Part shown: positions 1 through 14,062 of the stretch, piece by piece
How positions within the stretch are numbered: position 1 is the stretch's first letter
How the letters are laid out: every line of letters begins with the position of its first letter
NCBI GenBank assembly: GCA_013399875.1
Contig: VXAZ01001058.1
Span: 2,591,782 to 2,655,781, forward strand
DNA: 64,000 nucleotides
Source of the DNA: Gymnorhina tibicen
Lineage: Eukaryota > Chordata > Aves > Passeriformes > Artamidae
Reading direction: 5' to 3'
Notes under the pieces: model-generated
Seen by the model: only the letters and a program-made list of their open reading frames with translations
Database searches by the model: none
What the model was told of the DNA's origin: nothing
Made by a program: the position numbers and the translations under genes

Positions 1-1544
1 TGGCTGAAATGCTGCTGGAGTTTGCAGTTGGGAGAGAGGCTGGAGAGGGGGATGTTGTCACTTGAAGTTCCTCTCTGATCCCTTCTTGCTTTTGTTGGCA
101 GCCAGCAGTTAAAAGGGGAAAAGGCATTTCTGGCTCTGGGCATCTGGGCCCAAGCCTGGCTTCCACCTCGGTTGGCCTCGGCTGCCTCTGAGGATTGTGG
201 CCCTTATAGGAGCTGACAAACAAGAATGAATTGGTGATTCACCAGCACAATAATGTCAGAAATGCTAGTTTTACTTTGCTGTTCCTGCGTGTTCTTCAAC
301 CTGTAACTATTTTATGTGTTTTTAGCCTGAAGAGAGGCTCCTGTGTTCATGTACAGCAGAGGATGAAAATGCAGAGTGGGTGCTTTTGGAAGAAAAGTCT
401 CTTTGGTGCAGTGGGATGCTGCAGGTGGATGGTTTGGCTTTCACCAATAGAGGGAGGATTGGCAGAGCCTGGTTTTAGTCCAAGTGGTTGGTGGAGCAAA
501 AAAAGGGTTTTTATAAAGGTCTGGTGTTTGGTTTTCTCTCTTGTTTTTTTCTCCTGAAGCAGCACAAGACAGAACTGTGTTAACTACCTACATCTGAGTT
601 CAGGAAAGCTCTGTCCGTGCATGTTTTCACAGGTTGGGGCTTTAAGTGGCAAGTTAATTCTTGCACTGAGAGGGGGAAAAATCCTTGGAACAGCAATGAA
701 GCTATGTCAGTTTTGGGGAGGGGGGAGAAAAGTTCTTCAGAGAAGAGGAAAAATATGCTAATTTATAGTTTAGCTAATGAAGTAAGAAGTTAAGAAGCTA
801 TAACAACATACATTTCTTGAGTTGTCTTTGTATTTATTAGTTGCTGTGTTCACCGAGTGTGGTTTCCAGGCGTATGGCTTTTCTTTTTCTTCAATGAGGA
901 GAAGTTATCTTAATAAATTAAGGGATTTATTAGCAGGAGCCATGTGTTTTCCAGCCTTCAGCCAGGACGCGCTCTCAAGGACGCGTGAACCCCCTCACAT
1001 TTCTCTTTGAGCGCAGAGCGAAATGGGCACTGCTCCTGGGTGTGAGCACATCACACGGGTCCCTCCTCAGCTGTGGGGACTTTGTTCTGTCCCTTGTGAC
1101 GAGATGCTCAGTGTCTAAACTGCATTGATTGTATGTGTGTGATTTTGGTTTGGGGTTTTTTTTCCTAGTTTGTCTTTCCGTCTCTTTTAGCTGTACTTTC
1201 TTGTTGTTCCACATTAAGCTTGGATTCTAATCATATGGTATTCACCCTCTCCCACTGTGACAATAGCAGCTGCTTGATCATTTTTTGTAAGAATTTTACC
1301 TTTACAGCTGCAGCCTTCCAAAAAAAATCAACCAAAAATACCCCAAAAAACCCAACCTATGAAAAACCCAGTAAGGCTTTGAAGAAATGTCAGTGTCATT
1401 TAAATATGTAACACACACACTCGGGCTTTCTCTCTGTACCTGCAGAGTCTAATTTCCCTTCTCTCAATAGCTCTGACTAATGCTGGGATCGTTCCCTGTT
1501 GGAGCTCTGCTATTTATGAACAGAGCAAGTCCTGTCTGCAGGCT

Positions 1545-1630
1545 CGCGAGTGCTTGGGGTACGTGGCGCGCTCAGATTAACAATGTGCGTAAATAGCAGA
1601 GAGCCGAAGGACCGAGTCCTCGGAATAACG
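1545..1630. other. CpG-dense non-coding patch
   Basis: Ten CpG dinucleotides fall within 86 bases (at 1545, 1547, 1562, 1567, 1569, 1588, 1605, 1613, 1621 and 1629), while the surrounding DNA is CpG-poor. It is too short for a classical CpG island and has no coding content. Retained CpGs in deep intronic DNA can mark a hypomethylated or conserved element, but nothing in the bases alone proves this. Confidence 0.4.
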
Positions 1631-1857
1631 ATTGGGAAGACATGACCCTGTTGAATATGTGATGAAGGAAACAGCTTTCCTTTGGTTGCTGGCCCCACTG
1701 AGGGTGAGGGTGTGTTTCTGTTGCAGTACTTGCCGTGAAGAGTCGAGTTCAGCACCCAGAGGTGATCTCCTCATGAATTCTGCTGATCTTACCAGGGTGG
1801 TTTTTTTGAAAAGGTGCTGAGGGCACTTGCAACAGAAACAATGATTTATTTTCCTTT

Positions 1858-2035
1858 ATCATCATAGAGTGGCTTGGGTTGGAAGGACCTCAAGGGTCAC
1901 CTTGTTCCAACCTCCTGCCGTGGGCAGGGTCACCTTCCACTGGGCCAGGTTGCTCCAAGCCCTGTCCAACCTGGCTTTGAACACTTCCAGGAATGAGGCA
2001 TCCACAGCTTCTCTGGACAACCTGTTCAGTGCTGC
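1858..2035 (-). mobile_element. CR1-type LINE, truncated 3' end
   Basis: Read on the + strand, the segment opens with ATCATAGAGTGG and GGTTGGAAGGACCT and continues with CCAACCTCCTGCC, GGGCAGGGTCACCTTCCACT, CCAGGTTGCTCCAAGCCC, CCAACCTGGC and GGCATCCACAGCTTCTCTGG. This is the reverse complement of the familiar avian CR1 3' end, so the element lies on the minus strand. It is heavily 5'-truncated, as most genomic CR1 copies are, and loses similarity after about 2035. No reverse transcriptase sequence is present. The right boundary is approximate. Confidence 0.85.
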
Positions 2036-4740
2036 TGAGTGAGTTATCCTGCTGCTGCTGTACTTTCTCCTCTGCTACAGGCTGATTTTTCAGAGTAATC
2101 CTGAGTGTACTCATTTGCAAAAGGCTCGTAGGACTGGCTCTGTCTTTGACACAATTATCTCTAATGCTCTTCCTCCTCTCACTGCAGCCCTCCTGTGTGT
2201 GTTCACCAGATGTTCACATCACGCTTCGTGTTCCTCTGTATCCCTGAACTATAGAGGAGAAAACAGGAGTGCTGTTAACCTGTGTAGTGCTCCTCTGGAA
2301 ATGGAGAGCTGCCTCCCTGTCCTCACAAGGAGGAGAGAGCAAAGCTGCACCTATGTGGTTTCCTGAGAAAAGCTTCAAGTGCTTTCCAGCCCTTCAGAGG
2401 AAAAAAATCCTGGGAGCACAATGTTGTTGCTTATTTAATTACTGTTACTACCTGGTGCGTTTAGGGCAGCATTTTAAGTGTAACTGGCATAAGGGATTTG
2501 CTAAACTCATTACTTGTTCTGCTTGTAACAATTTTTGTGTCTCCCTGGCCCTTCTTGGGGAAAATAATCCACTTAAAACATCTTGAAAGAAGGGCTAGAG
2601 AGAGCCTGCTGAGGTCAGGGCAATTCAAAGTGTGTGGTGGTAATGTTGATGCTCATTTTCTGCCGGGTGTCTGGAACTCCTGTTAGCATAAAAGATTTGA
2701 TACACTGCTTTCAGTGCAGAATAAGCATAAAAGTGCCCTTAGCTGCGTTTCCAGGAGGCAGCTGACACAAGGACCTTATCTCTGTAACATTTCAGCAATG
2801 ATAAGGCATCTGTAGCTCTTTCCATGACACACTTTAGTAAATCCAGCAGCAGCCCTTTGCCTGACTCACAGAGAAGAGAAGATGTGGGGCTGCTTTTTGA
2901 TTTTGCTGCCCAAAGTGGTGTGTAATGAGCACTCTGAGATTGGGTCATTTGTCTGTTAAGTGTGAACTCTGATTTCAGTCTCGTTGGGCTCTGGCTGCTC
3001 TGGTTCAGTCTTCCATGGTCGTCCCTGCACAAGGATCTGCTTCACCGCAAGGATAGAGACTGGAACGTGTCACTTTTTGGTTCTCCCTTTGCACATCTCT
3101 TGTGTAGACAGTGGGAGAAATGTGCTCCTGAGGTGCACAGGGACATGGTGCTGCCAAGGAAATTAAAGCCTGGTTGGGACCAGTGGTGGCTCAATTTGGT
3201 CTTGGGCAGGTGGGGCTGTTCTCATACGTGTGGTGATCACTACACTGCAGTAAAGATCACTATCTCCTCATGGTATTTCTGGGACTGTCACGAACTGGTG
3301 CAGCTCTATGATTAATGTTGACCTTTTCCCTGCCCGATGAGACATCCATCTGCAGCATCCACTGCAGAGGCTCAGGAGAGCAGCATCCTGATACCTGCTG
3401 TCAAAAACGGTCCCTTTTCCCCTCGTTGTGAACCATCTCTTGTGATGTTTTCCACATGGCAGCCCCAAGTATGTAAAGACGTGTGTGTTTTCTGTGAACA
3501 CAGCTGCTGCTCTTGACCCATCTGCCAGGAATTCTGCTCTTCAGACACAGCTTGCTTCCTCCTGGTGTCTGTCTCCCTGTTCCATCAGAAACAAACATTT
3601 TAACACAGCTTTGCTTAATGCAAAAGAATAACATACTCTCCTTTTAAGGGCATGGTTCAGAGCATGAATGAATCCAAGCATGGGCTGAATCTCCTGTCAA
3701 ATGGGTGTTTTAGTTTGGACAGCTGTAAAAAGTATTCATGTCTGTGGAAAAACTCTTCTTCCACTGCATAAAAATTCCCTAAGCAAGCGTGTCTGGGCAA
3801 TGCCAGACCTGGTTAGTGTAGGGTGAAGCTTCTTGAGAGTCTCTGTCCTTCCTGCTCAAAAGAAAACTGAGTCCATGCTTCATCTTTAATTGAGTTGAGT
3901 TTTGCTCTGCTACACGAGCTCTCTCAGCAGCACAACCAATATTGGTACTGGAGAAAAAACAGCAATTTGTTTTACTATTATAAGGAGGGAACAAAGAAAA
4001 AAAATGTTAAAAACCCTTCAAACACAAAACAAACTGAAGAGCAAGCTGCTTTTAAGACACCTGCCTCTCACCTCTGCTTAAAAGGTCACGTAACTGAATT
4101 ACAGAGGGCCTGGATAATGCAGTCAGGAGTCTTTCCACACCATGGTCATCGTGCTGCCAAGGGTGTGCTCACGAGATGTCCTCTAATCCAGTTAGAAGTG
4201 CTCTTCCAGGAACCATATCATTATAGAGTAGGAAATTCTGGAAACTGGGTGGACACAGTAATACAGGAGAGCTGCTGCGCTCTTCCCTTCTTTGTGCTAA
4301 AAATGTCTCTGGAACGAGCCGTGTCCTGCTCTGGCTCTGCTCCTGCTGGCTGGGCACAGCAGCTCCGAAGGGCTCCTCTGCCCTCCTGGTGCCCTGGCTC
4401 TGGCTCCAGGCAGTGGGAAGGGCTCTGCAGAGCCGGACGAAGCCTCCTCTGGCCTGCTGTGCCTCTCTTCCCTTCGGGACCACCTCACTGATGAAGTGAT
4501 TGGTTCTTTTTCACCATCAGGAGGGGCACCCTGATCTTTTCATCCCAGAGGTTAAATTTTTAATGTAAACGGGTCTGCTTTGGTCCGTAGGTCACATTGC
4601 CTCTTCCTGGCTCTTAACCCAGGGATCATCTGATTGAGGTTGGGCTTTCTGCCTTACGGGGCTGTGATTTGACGGGAAATAGCGACAGGCACAGGACAGA
4701 AATCAGCTGCAGCCTTTGGGCTCTCTTTTTTTGCCGTTAG

Positions 4741-4770
4741 GTGTGTTTGTTTGGTTGTTTGTTTGTTTTA
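4741..4770. repeat. (GTTT)n-like simple repeat
   Basis: A run of GTTT-type units with one GGTT interruption forms a short microsatellite inside non-coding DNA. Confidence 0.8.
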
Positions 4771-7700
4771 CTGTGCTGTGCCCTGGACAGTCTGCTCGGC
4801 CCCCCGCTCCGTTTGGTAGGTGTGTGCTCTTTTAAAGAGGAGCATGTTTGAAACTGGAGTAGCAGCTTCTGAAATTCCTCCCGTTGCTGCAGTCCTTCTG
4901 AGAAGGAGCAGTGTTGCAGGCTGGGCAGTGACTCCAGGGGAGCAGCCTTCATTCTCTTGGAAGAGCTTCCTCGGTGTGAGGTCTCTGCAGTATGATGTTG
5001 GATCTGATGCTGCCGTGTCCAGAAGACATCTGGGCCTTTTTATTGTAATCATGTTTGTGCATTCAGACCAATTTTGATGGTTATGAAGGTTCAAAAAAAT
5101 CCCAGAGATCTTAATAAGCTAATTCAGTAACTGTTTGTGGCTTTTGTTGTTCTTCTTTGTTGTGAGGACAGAACTGGTTCATGCTGATGAGTGCTGCATG
5201 AAAATTATATTATTAGTAATTACTGGTAATTTCTTGTCTGGAAGCTTCAGGTTTGTGGGAGAACTTGAATCCATTTGCTTCTGTATTCCCTGTGGCCTGG
5301 CTGTAGCGTCTCACGGTACCTCAAGACACTCGAGCAGTTCCCTTTCCTCCTTGGCAAGGTCTCACACCAGTTCTGGGTGGCAGAGGCAGTTCCCCCTCTG
5401 TCCTGACATGGATTTTCTGTCTATCACTGAAGGGTTGAGGCTTCCCCCGAGTGAAGGGAGCAGCTCCAGCCCCAGCTCACGAAGGATATCAGTGCAGGGT
5501 GATGCCTCGGGGATGAGGGAGAAGGTAAAGGACCAGAATGCGCTTCTACGTTTTCCCCGTAAAACTGTGGTTTTATTTTAAATGTGCTGTGGTAACACCG
5601 TGGTTTTTGACAGCCGGCAAAATGAGGGATTAGTCATAGAGGTTTGTTTTGTTTTCTTCTAGGGAAGCTGGCAGAAAGGTAGAAAGGAAAAAGTGTACCA
5701 TTAAACAAAAATCCCTGGAAAAACAACAACCCTAAAGCACCAACTTTTCAAAGAAAATTACACTATTGCTGTATTTGCTCTTTATGGGGAGCATCACCTG
5801 GCTATGGTGTCTCAAGTCCCTCTTTTATTAAGATTTAGATTAGGGATATGCCTGATTTTTGTGTTGTGCATGGAAACGTGCAATGGAAGTAATTGTAACT
5901 GGCTTACCTAAGGAAATGGGAATAAATGGAAGTACTCCTTAATTGTTCAGTTTGAGAGTTACCTTTTCTCCTTGGACCAAATACCGAGTTTTTTCTTCAG
6001 AGATTGTCATTGGAATAGAAACATTTTTATCCCTCTCTCACCCTGAGATTAATAGAAGGGGACTTCTTAAAAGCTGTATCTTCTGTTTTGATTTGGTTTC
6101 CAACATCCTAATTACTTCTACTTCCAACCATGCCTCTGTATCTGCTTTCCTTTCATCTCCGCGACTCTGATTGGAAGTAGCCTTAGACAGAAAAGAAGGA
6201 GATCTTGGCTGTAGGTGAGATAGGCAGCGTTTGCGGAGGAGGAGGAGGGCTGGTGGCTGGCACCTTTCGCAGGACCTGCAGCCTGGGAGCTCTGGGGAAT
6301 GCTTGGGAACGCAGCCGAAGGTGGGGCAGCCACGGGGTCATCTCAGACAGCTCTGGCAAGGGCTGGTGGTTTGAAATTTGCCTGGGAATAAATAGTAAGT
6401 AAACCCTGGGATATACTTGGACAGGCAGTTCCTGCAGATGTTCCAAGCTTTTGTGAAAGGAGCAAGCAGGAAAAGCAGGGGGGCTTGTAGCTTTTATTTT
6501 TTTTTCTCTAAGCTGTAGTAGGTTATCTCCATTTTCAGCCTGTTTGTTTTGGATGCCCAGCTATTCTTAATAAACACCTGATTCCTTACTGGTTGGAGAT
6601 GCTGATGGGGTGGGGGCTCTGGGGTCTATGGCTCCTGCGTCCAGGTAATAAGGTGGCAGCAACTTTGATTCCTTGTGTCAGCATCTCTTTGTGACTTTTT
6701 GTTCAGGGAGGTCAGTAAAGCTAAAGAGCAAATAACTTGTTCCCTAAGCAGTGGGCTCACAGTCCAGGTTGAGTTTATATTTGAAGCTTTGTTTTGAATT
6801 TTGTTGTTATTGGCTGAAGAAATGCTTGTTCCTTCTGGTGCTCTGTGAACTCAGCTGCTGTGGTGCCCTTCAGTGCCTCTGGATTCGGAGTGGGAGGAAT
6901 GCTTGTTATTTTGTGTGATGGAAGGGCCCGTCTGCTTTCAGACTCTGAGATGTGTAAAACCTTCAAACGCCAAAATATGGGCAGGGTGATGCTAAACTTT
7001 CCTCTTTTCCAGATAAGCAATGGGAGATTTGCTCTGATTTGTAAAATAATAATTTCTCACTGGTTATTTCATGTAAACACTGGTGGGTTTTTTTAATGAA
7101 TTGATTCTCTCGCTGCCCCTTCCTCCCCTGGGGAGAGATCTTTAGCAGCACATGGAAAATATGACTGACCCTTAAAGGTCACGTTCAGTCCACCCTTCTG
7201 CTTTCCTTATCCCGCTTGTCAGACAGCGCAACTTACTTGCTTTATCTCCTGTCCAGATCTGCTATTTTTTTTTGTATATCTAATTTTTTTTCTATGTGTG
7301 AATTTTAAATAGAATTTCTATAAAATATGGTGGCAGTAGAGCTGTTCTCCGAATGTAATTTACTGTGCTTTATGGCTTCTGCTGATCTTTTTTTAGTTTC
7401 TTGCTACGGATGATATTGATTGGAGTACAGCATTTTTATGCAGCTGAAGGGAAAGGTTATGCTAGTACAGATTACATATTTTTTAAAAGACTGTTTTACA
7501 GTAATAAACACATAGAGGCAGTGGTTACTAAAACTCATTATTACGTAGCTGTAAAACCTCTAACAAGATAAACCGTTTAATGTATTGACTGGTTAGTGTC
7601 TTTAGCCCTGCCTTTGATGGTGTGGTAGGTAGAGTATATATTTAGAAACTAATTCCAGAAAAACACCCATCCGTCAGGCTAAAGTATTTTTCAAGACCCG

Positions 7701-8207
7701 AAAAACAATCTTGTTTTTTATTTTTCCTAAGCAGAAAATCATGTGTTTTGCATGAAAGATGCTGGTGGTAAAGCTTTGGGACAAAAAACAGGGCCAGTGG
7801 GCTCGTAACATGCCAGGCATCCCAGGAGAGTGAGATTCACGTGGCATTCCTGCTGGGATGGAGACTTGGATGAGCAGAAGAGTGTCGGTGTCCAGAGTCA
7901 CTTGCAAACCTCCTGGATTTTGGGTTGGATTTTACTTCTGGCTTTTGTAGTAGAGCTCAGGCTTGTGCAGTCAATCGAGCTTAGCACCAGGCACGCTGTG
8001 GATGTTATTCCTCTGTCTGGAAGGTGTTTAGAGATGCATCAGGCATCTCAGGGAATGATTCAGTTTGTAACAAACAACCTCCTTCCATGCATGTCTGTGT
8101 CTCTCCTGGTAGAGCCGACTTGCTTCTGCCAAGCACTGGAATATGACTGGTTTTCCAGAGCATGAGCAAAGCATCCCGAGCGATTAAAAGCCATTGCTTA
8201 GCATTCC

Positions 8208-8250
8208 TGTCTTTTTTTTTTCCTTTTCTTCTTTTTCTCTTACCCTTTTT
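8208..8250. repeat. Polypyrimidine tract
   Basis: The stretch is almost entirely T and C on the + strand, starting with a run of T followed by mixed CTT units. It is low-complexity DNA. There is no AG and coding exon downstream that would make it a functional acceptor. Confidence 0.7.
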
Positions 8251-11200
8251 CGATGTCCCAACAGAAGCACTTGTTTGGAGTAGGGAAGTGTGTAATGGAA
8301 CATTTAACTTTTTAACTTTTTCTTTTTTTTTTCTGAAAGTGGCCAATTAGCTCATTAGCTGAACAGGTGTGCTCTTGGTAGTACTATAGGGTTTTTTCTT
8401 GGATTTTTTTTTTTCCTACAGGGATGTGTATTTGACTGAAAGAATCAATTGCTTCTGTTGCACATCCCAATATTTATTTGCTTGACCGGTCCTGCTAATG
8501 AGGAAAAATGCATGTTCTGAAAGGCTTTACACACTTGAAGGAAAAGTTTAGAAAGTTCCTTTGTTTCTAGTGACACTTAACTACAAGAACTGGCCCAGAA
8601 ATAACAGGGAAGAAAGTTGCTTCTAGTACCCAACAGCTTTGTCCTCTGAAATACCACTACTGGGAATGTGTGGTTATTCCATCAGGCAGCCTGAGGGATC
8701 TGAAAAGGAAAGTTTTATTGGCATCAGTTGGGCGTTACCTGTGTTAGCCCTGAGTGCCCGAGTTGCTGGAGAGCTGGGGAGGAACTTGCACATGTAGATT
8801 TTTTTTGTTCACCAGAATTACAGATTTCACCGTGTGTGTTTTATCTTGTCAGTTTTTTGAGGCTTTTCTCTTTTCCCACTGTGGTTTCTATGGGAATGTC
8901 ACGAGTTTGGGTGGTGTGTGTAACCCTCCCAACTGCAGCACAGTCTGTCTCTGTATTGCTTAACTTTTGGGGATTTTTTTGGTGCTCGTTTTGTGCTGCA
9001 GGACAGGGGCAGAGGATGTTTGACATTAACTGTGGGGGTGCCAGTTACAGGGATGGCAGTCAGAGAGATGATTTCTCTGTCCCCTGGAGGTGAAACAATT
9101 AAGTCAAAAAGCTGCACAAACTCTTGTTTCCACGAAGGCTTGAGGATGGACCTTTACCATCCCCAGTCCCCTGGGGTGTGATGCAAGCTCACAGCAGTCC
9201 CAGAGGTGGGAAGTTGGTTTGGGGAGTGAAGGAGGAGAGGGGCTTCTGTGGCTGATCTCAAGAAGGGCACTATTGAGTGAAAGGTTTGTCTCTACCACCT
9301 TTTTCAGAAGAACTGGTATGTGCTAAAACATCAGAGGGAACTGGGAGTGTTCCTAGCCCTGGGCACAGTGCTACATGCATTTAAAAATAAAAACTGCTGA
9401 CATTTCTTTCAGCTGTCCTTAGTGTGAATCAAAGCACTCTGGTTTCCAGTATTTCTCAGCACTGACAACACCAGGCTGGGCAGCAGAGATATTTTAGCCC
9501 TGCATACAGGATTAGTGGTGTCTTAGGGAGAAAAATGAAGCACCTTGTGTTTCTGCAAATGAGCAATTTGCTGTTCACTGAAAAAAGTCTGGTATGGCCT
9601 GGTAGATGGTTCTGTGTTGTACAAGGCTTTTGATCTGGAAATCCTGGCAATCATCTGCAAGCTGAAGAGCTGGAAGAGGGTTGTGCTTGCTGGTAACTTT
9701 GTGCTCCTTTGCTGCACCGGCTCAGGGAGCTTCTTCCAAATCTGCTCAGTGCAGATTGTGTGAGTGTCTTTCAGTGTGAGAACTGAACTCCAGAGGTATA
9801 AAGGGATTTAGGTAACTAATCCCCTCCCCCTTTTAGAATGTGATAACTTAAGCTTCAGTCCTAGGGCACCCCAAACCCTAAACAAGGTGGGATTTTGGAG
9901 ACAGTTGCCTTTGCAAATACCACACTTTGCTGTTTTCTCTGTTTTTAAAACCTCCTTATGCTCCACAGCTTTCTTCCTGGGTGCTCCCCTTGCCCTTGGT
10001 CTGGCAGCATTTCTGAAGGAAGAGGTGTTGGGCCACTCAGGGCAGGAGATGTAACAGGAACACAGTAAATCATCCCCCTTTGTCCTTGTCCTTGTGCTGC
10101 ACCCAGTGCATGTTGCTTTGGGTGGAGAGAGTGGAGGAGCCTCTCCCAGGAGGGTTTTTGGGGCCAATCACAGGAATGCTCTTAGAGAACATCGCTGGCG
10201 GTGTGGATAGAACTGGAGGTATTAATGCAGGCTTTTACCACATCATCTTGGCAAACCATTTACTCCAATAAATGTGACAAGCTGACCTGGGGCTTCCAGA
10301 GGAATTTGTCCCTGAATCCTGGAGGAGCTCAGTACTGGGAAGTGTTAGGGAGGCTGACACTGCTGTTTTGGAAATTCTGGAGGTGATTGCCAGGGAGAGG
10401 AATATGAGAAAATTACTTCCTTCTCCTTCAGATATGTGCAATTTGTAACTGTTTGGCTAATCTGATTGTCTCATCTTGCCTGGGATGACAGATGGGACAG
10501 ATAGCTGTGCTCTGCTCAGTTGGGTCCTTTTGTGCTGAAGGAGCACATGACCTTATTTTGAAAGAGTAAACTTCTGCAGGAATAAATACTGTAAAGAGAA
10601 AAATGATGCTTTCTCTGCTTTCCCCTATGACAGGCTTTGAATGTCCATTATTCTGTAAAACAGTGTAGTTACAATCCTGTCTGTCAGCATGGAACTGGAA
10701 AATATTTTCAGCTCAAAATAAACTCCACAAAGAAAATAGCTTCCATGTGATCCCCTATTCAGAGGAAAGATACTGGACTTTAGTCCTAAATAAAGATTCC
10801 AGCCAACTTTGGTGCTTTAGAGAGCAGTAGTGGTCGTCCTAAATTTGGCTTTACCAAGTCCACTCTCCTGCATAGCCCTTTCCCTTGGTCAAGTCAACAG
10901 AGCAAGTTTCACATTGGTTTCTCTTTGTTACTGGTGCTTTCAGTTGCTTTGAGAGTGGCTTCAGTGGTGTGAAATGCAAGGAAAACCTTCCAAAATGTAA
11001 TTATTGACCCATCACTTAGCTGGCAAGTCATTTTCAAAGCTTGCCATTGTCCTTTTGTCCTCTTTATCATTGCTGGGAAAAAATGCATTAACCTGTGCTT
11101 GAGAAGGCGATGATTTGCTTGGGTTTTGATACCGGCAGACCTATTTATTTTGTCAGTGGGAGATGCTTCTAATGTATTTAGCAGTAAATCATCCTGAAGC

Positions 11201-14025
11201 CAGGTCTCTGAACAGCTCTTGCTCGTGTTCTTTCTCCTGATGGGGCTGTCGGGATGTTGTTGCTGAATGTGCAGAAGAGAATGGCCATTCTTCTTTCTCT
11301 TCTCATTTCAGAGATCAACAGGGATCGACCGCATTGCATTTTTAGAAGTAGCAATTCTGGTTAGTTTGGAACTTGGAAGTTTTCTCTCCCATTAGCTAAT
11401 TAGGACTATTATACTCTATTGTCACTATTGTCACTCAGGGTATTTTTGAGAATCAAGGGTGAAAAGTGACTGCATAAAATGAAACTCATCAACGAGGCTC
11501 CCTGAGCCTATTGTGAGTCACCCTTGCTGATTTCAGTGACAAAAATAAATCTTCTGTTACAACTGTTGACTCCTGCAAGCCCTGCAGTTACTCACTGCAG
11601 GAGCGGGAGCTGGTTTGTGCCTTGGGAAGAGCCACTGTCACCAACACGTGGCCAGGGAGGCATCTCACCCACATGTGGCTCCTGTCAGCCAGGCTCTTTT
11701 CTCTCCACCCCTAGCCTAGGATGAATTGTTAAACTTTTACTACCTCTTGGATTGTTTTGATCTTTATCAATTTTTTTTAAAATGCTGAAGCTGAATAGTG
11801 GTGTCCTGAGGAAGGAGGGGCAGCTTGGCAAAAGCTTGTGTTTTAGTGGCAGAACAGAGAGAATAAGGCCCCGATTCACATAATTATGGATGCCTTTTCT
11901 TTTTTTTTTAAACTGAAAACATAAATTGCACACCTGAGCAGCTGAGATAATCTTCTAGCAGTGGTCTCTGTAATTAAAAATACTGTTAGCAGGTTGTCAC
12001 TAGAAGTATGGATTGTTAATGCTGCCATTGCTTATGCTTTGCTTTTCTTCCTTGTAATTATCATGACTGGTATTTTTAGGGCAGCTTTGCAGCTTGTCTA
12101 TTTTCTCCCAAGTTGGCTAAAAATGCTGGTCTCACGTGACATGATAAATATTCTCTTGGAAACTAATGCTACATATATCCTGAACTTCCTGTTCTACCGA
12201 TGTCTGGATTCATTCCTTAAAATTGCAGGAGCTGGAGAAAAGGTGTCCCTTTTTATTGAAGCCTGGGCATGTGGCTGTTAATGGTCTTAAGAGTAGCTTG
12301 AATGGTCTTTGCAGATAAATCTTAGACTGGAATGTTTTTGTTTGCTTTAGCTTTTGGGTGGTATTAGCCTTAGTTGTAACCTCTTTCAGTTTCTGTTATC
12401 TATTAATAAGGACTTCCTAGAGCTCTGATCCTGCAGTGAAATCCATGCAGAATCCGGCTGTGGCTGCAGCAACGAGGCTGATGGCGGAGCACGGGGCTGC
12501 TGCTGAGCTGCTCTTGTGCGGAGCTTCTCCATCAGTGCTCAGACTTTCCCACTGGAATCACGGGGCTCTTCCCGTTGATTTATTGAGTTGTAGGGCTGCC
12601 CTTACAGGAGCTTTACCGTGTCTCCTGTCTGTGTCTCCAAGACACTTGGCTGCACATTTCTCAGACGTGTTGAGAACTGCACGTTGCTGGTGCCCAGCCC
12701 CAGGACTTGTCCCTGCTGTCCCTGTCTCAGCTCCCACCTGCTCCTGGGCAGGTCTGTGGGGCCTCAGCACAGGTTGAGCACACCCACCCAGAACAAGGTG
12801 TCTGCTTGTGTGTTACACGTGATGACAATGCTTCACCTGAAAACTCAAGGCTGCGGTGGGAAGCTTCTGGCAAAATTGTATATCCTCTTTTCAATGACAC
12901 GCTCCAATTCCACGCAGGCTGTGATGTGCTGGTGGGTAATCCTTGGGTGGAAAAGGTGGTGGGAAAAGGTATCATTGGTGAGCTCTTCCAGACAGGGTAC
13001 AGCTCACAGATGAGCCTTTGCCGTGCGTTTGGGCAGCTTTGTTTACGTTGATCCCAAGGTTTCCTACCTGGCTCTTGCAGGAGTTGACTGTGCGTGCTGG
13101 CACTGCAGGGAATGCTGGGAATGCTGCTTCCAAGCACCCTCTGGAACGTGTGAAAGACCAAGGCACTGTTTGTGTTATTGATTTCTGGACTTTGCAGTCA
13201 TTCAGGATTTTCGCTTACTGACAGAAGCAAAATAAAAGCAAATCAGTGGAAGAGCAGAAATGGAACTTTTAGGCTAATGAAGCTGTATTGTGTCTGACAA
13301 ATGGGTGGCTGATCTGCAGGAGAAGGGGGAGGGTTGACTTTTAATGAGAAGTTATTACATGTTGAATAGCTGTTAAATTGCTGTATTAATAAAGTGGACA
13401 ATCCTCTCTAGCTTGTCTCCTTAAAATATTCTTTTAATTGAGAACCCCCTTTAATCCATTCTTTTAAAAATTAATTAACATTTTGAAAAACACTTCTTTG
13501 ACTGTGGTGGCCTGGTTCTGATTAAATTGGGGTCATGTCATGACTGCTTCCTTATGTACTTTAGCTGTAATTTATGGACTCGGTGGATAACACTAACTTC
13601 ATATATAAGAGCTTAACACTTCTAAGAACAAGACTAATGGGCTGCTTTTTTTTGGTCACAGAGCTTTGAATTGGCAGCAAACAGAAGAATAGAAATGAGA
13701 TGAGAAAACAGGGTCTGGTGCCTGGACTGAGAACTTTGATACTGTTTTCAGTTCAGCTCCTGATTGTTTTGACTGTGAGCCAGCATTTGCAGTGAATTTT
13801 GGACTAAACTATCCAAACTTTAATGTCCCTCAGATATGACACTACCTGTAGACTGCAGGTAGCTTTTATTGCACAGACTAATTGTCCTTTTCTCCATGCC
13901 ATGTTGTGATGAAGATGGAATGTTGAAGTCCTTTGGCTCCTCTGTTACACCTCGTGGATACGCCAAACCCTCCGGCTTTGGGTGGTTTTGACTTCCCACC
14001 TGCCAGTTCCGGGGTTTTTGAGAGG

Positions 14026-14062
14026 GTGTCCCTCAGGGTGTCCCTCAGGGCATCCCTCAGGG
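14026..14062. repeat. 12-bp tandem repeat, three units
   Basis: The unit GTGTCCCTCAGG occurs at 14026 and 14038, and again at 14050 with the change GCATCCCTCAGG. This is a small minisatellite seed in non-coding DNA. Confidence 0.85.

Noticed and set aside
3895..4491. A 198-codon open frame upstream of the gene
   Set aside because: It starts at a non-ATG codon and shows no domain. Composition shifts from AT-rich to GC-rich along its length as in non-coding DNA, and no splice context supports it.
12436..12780. Moderately GC-rich stretch considered as a promoter or CpG island
   Set aside because: CpG count is modest and scattered, there is no TATA or initiator arrangement, and no first exon with a donor leading into the coding exons could be placed.
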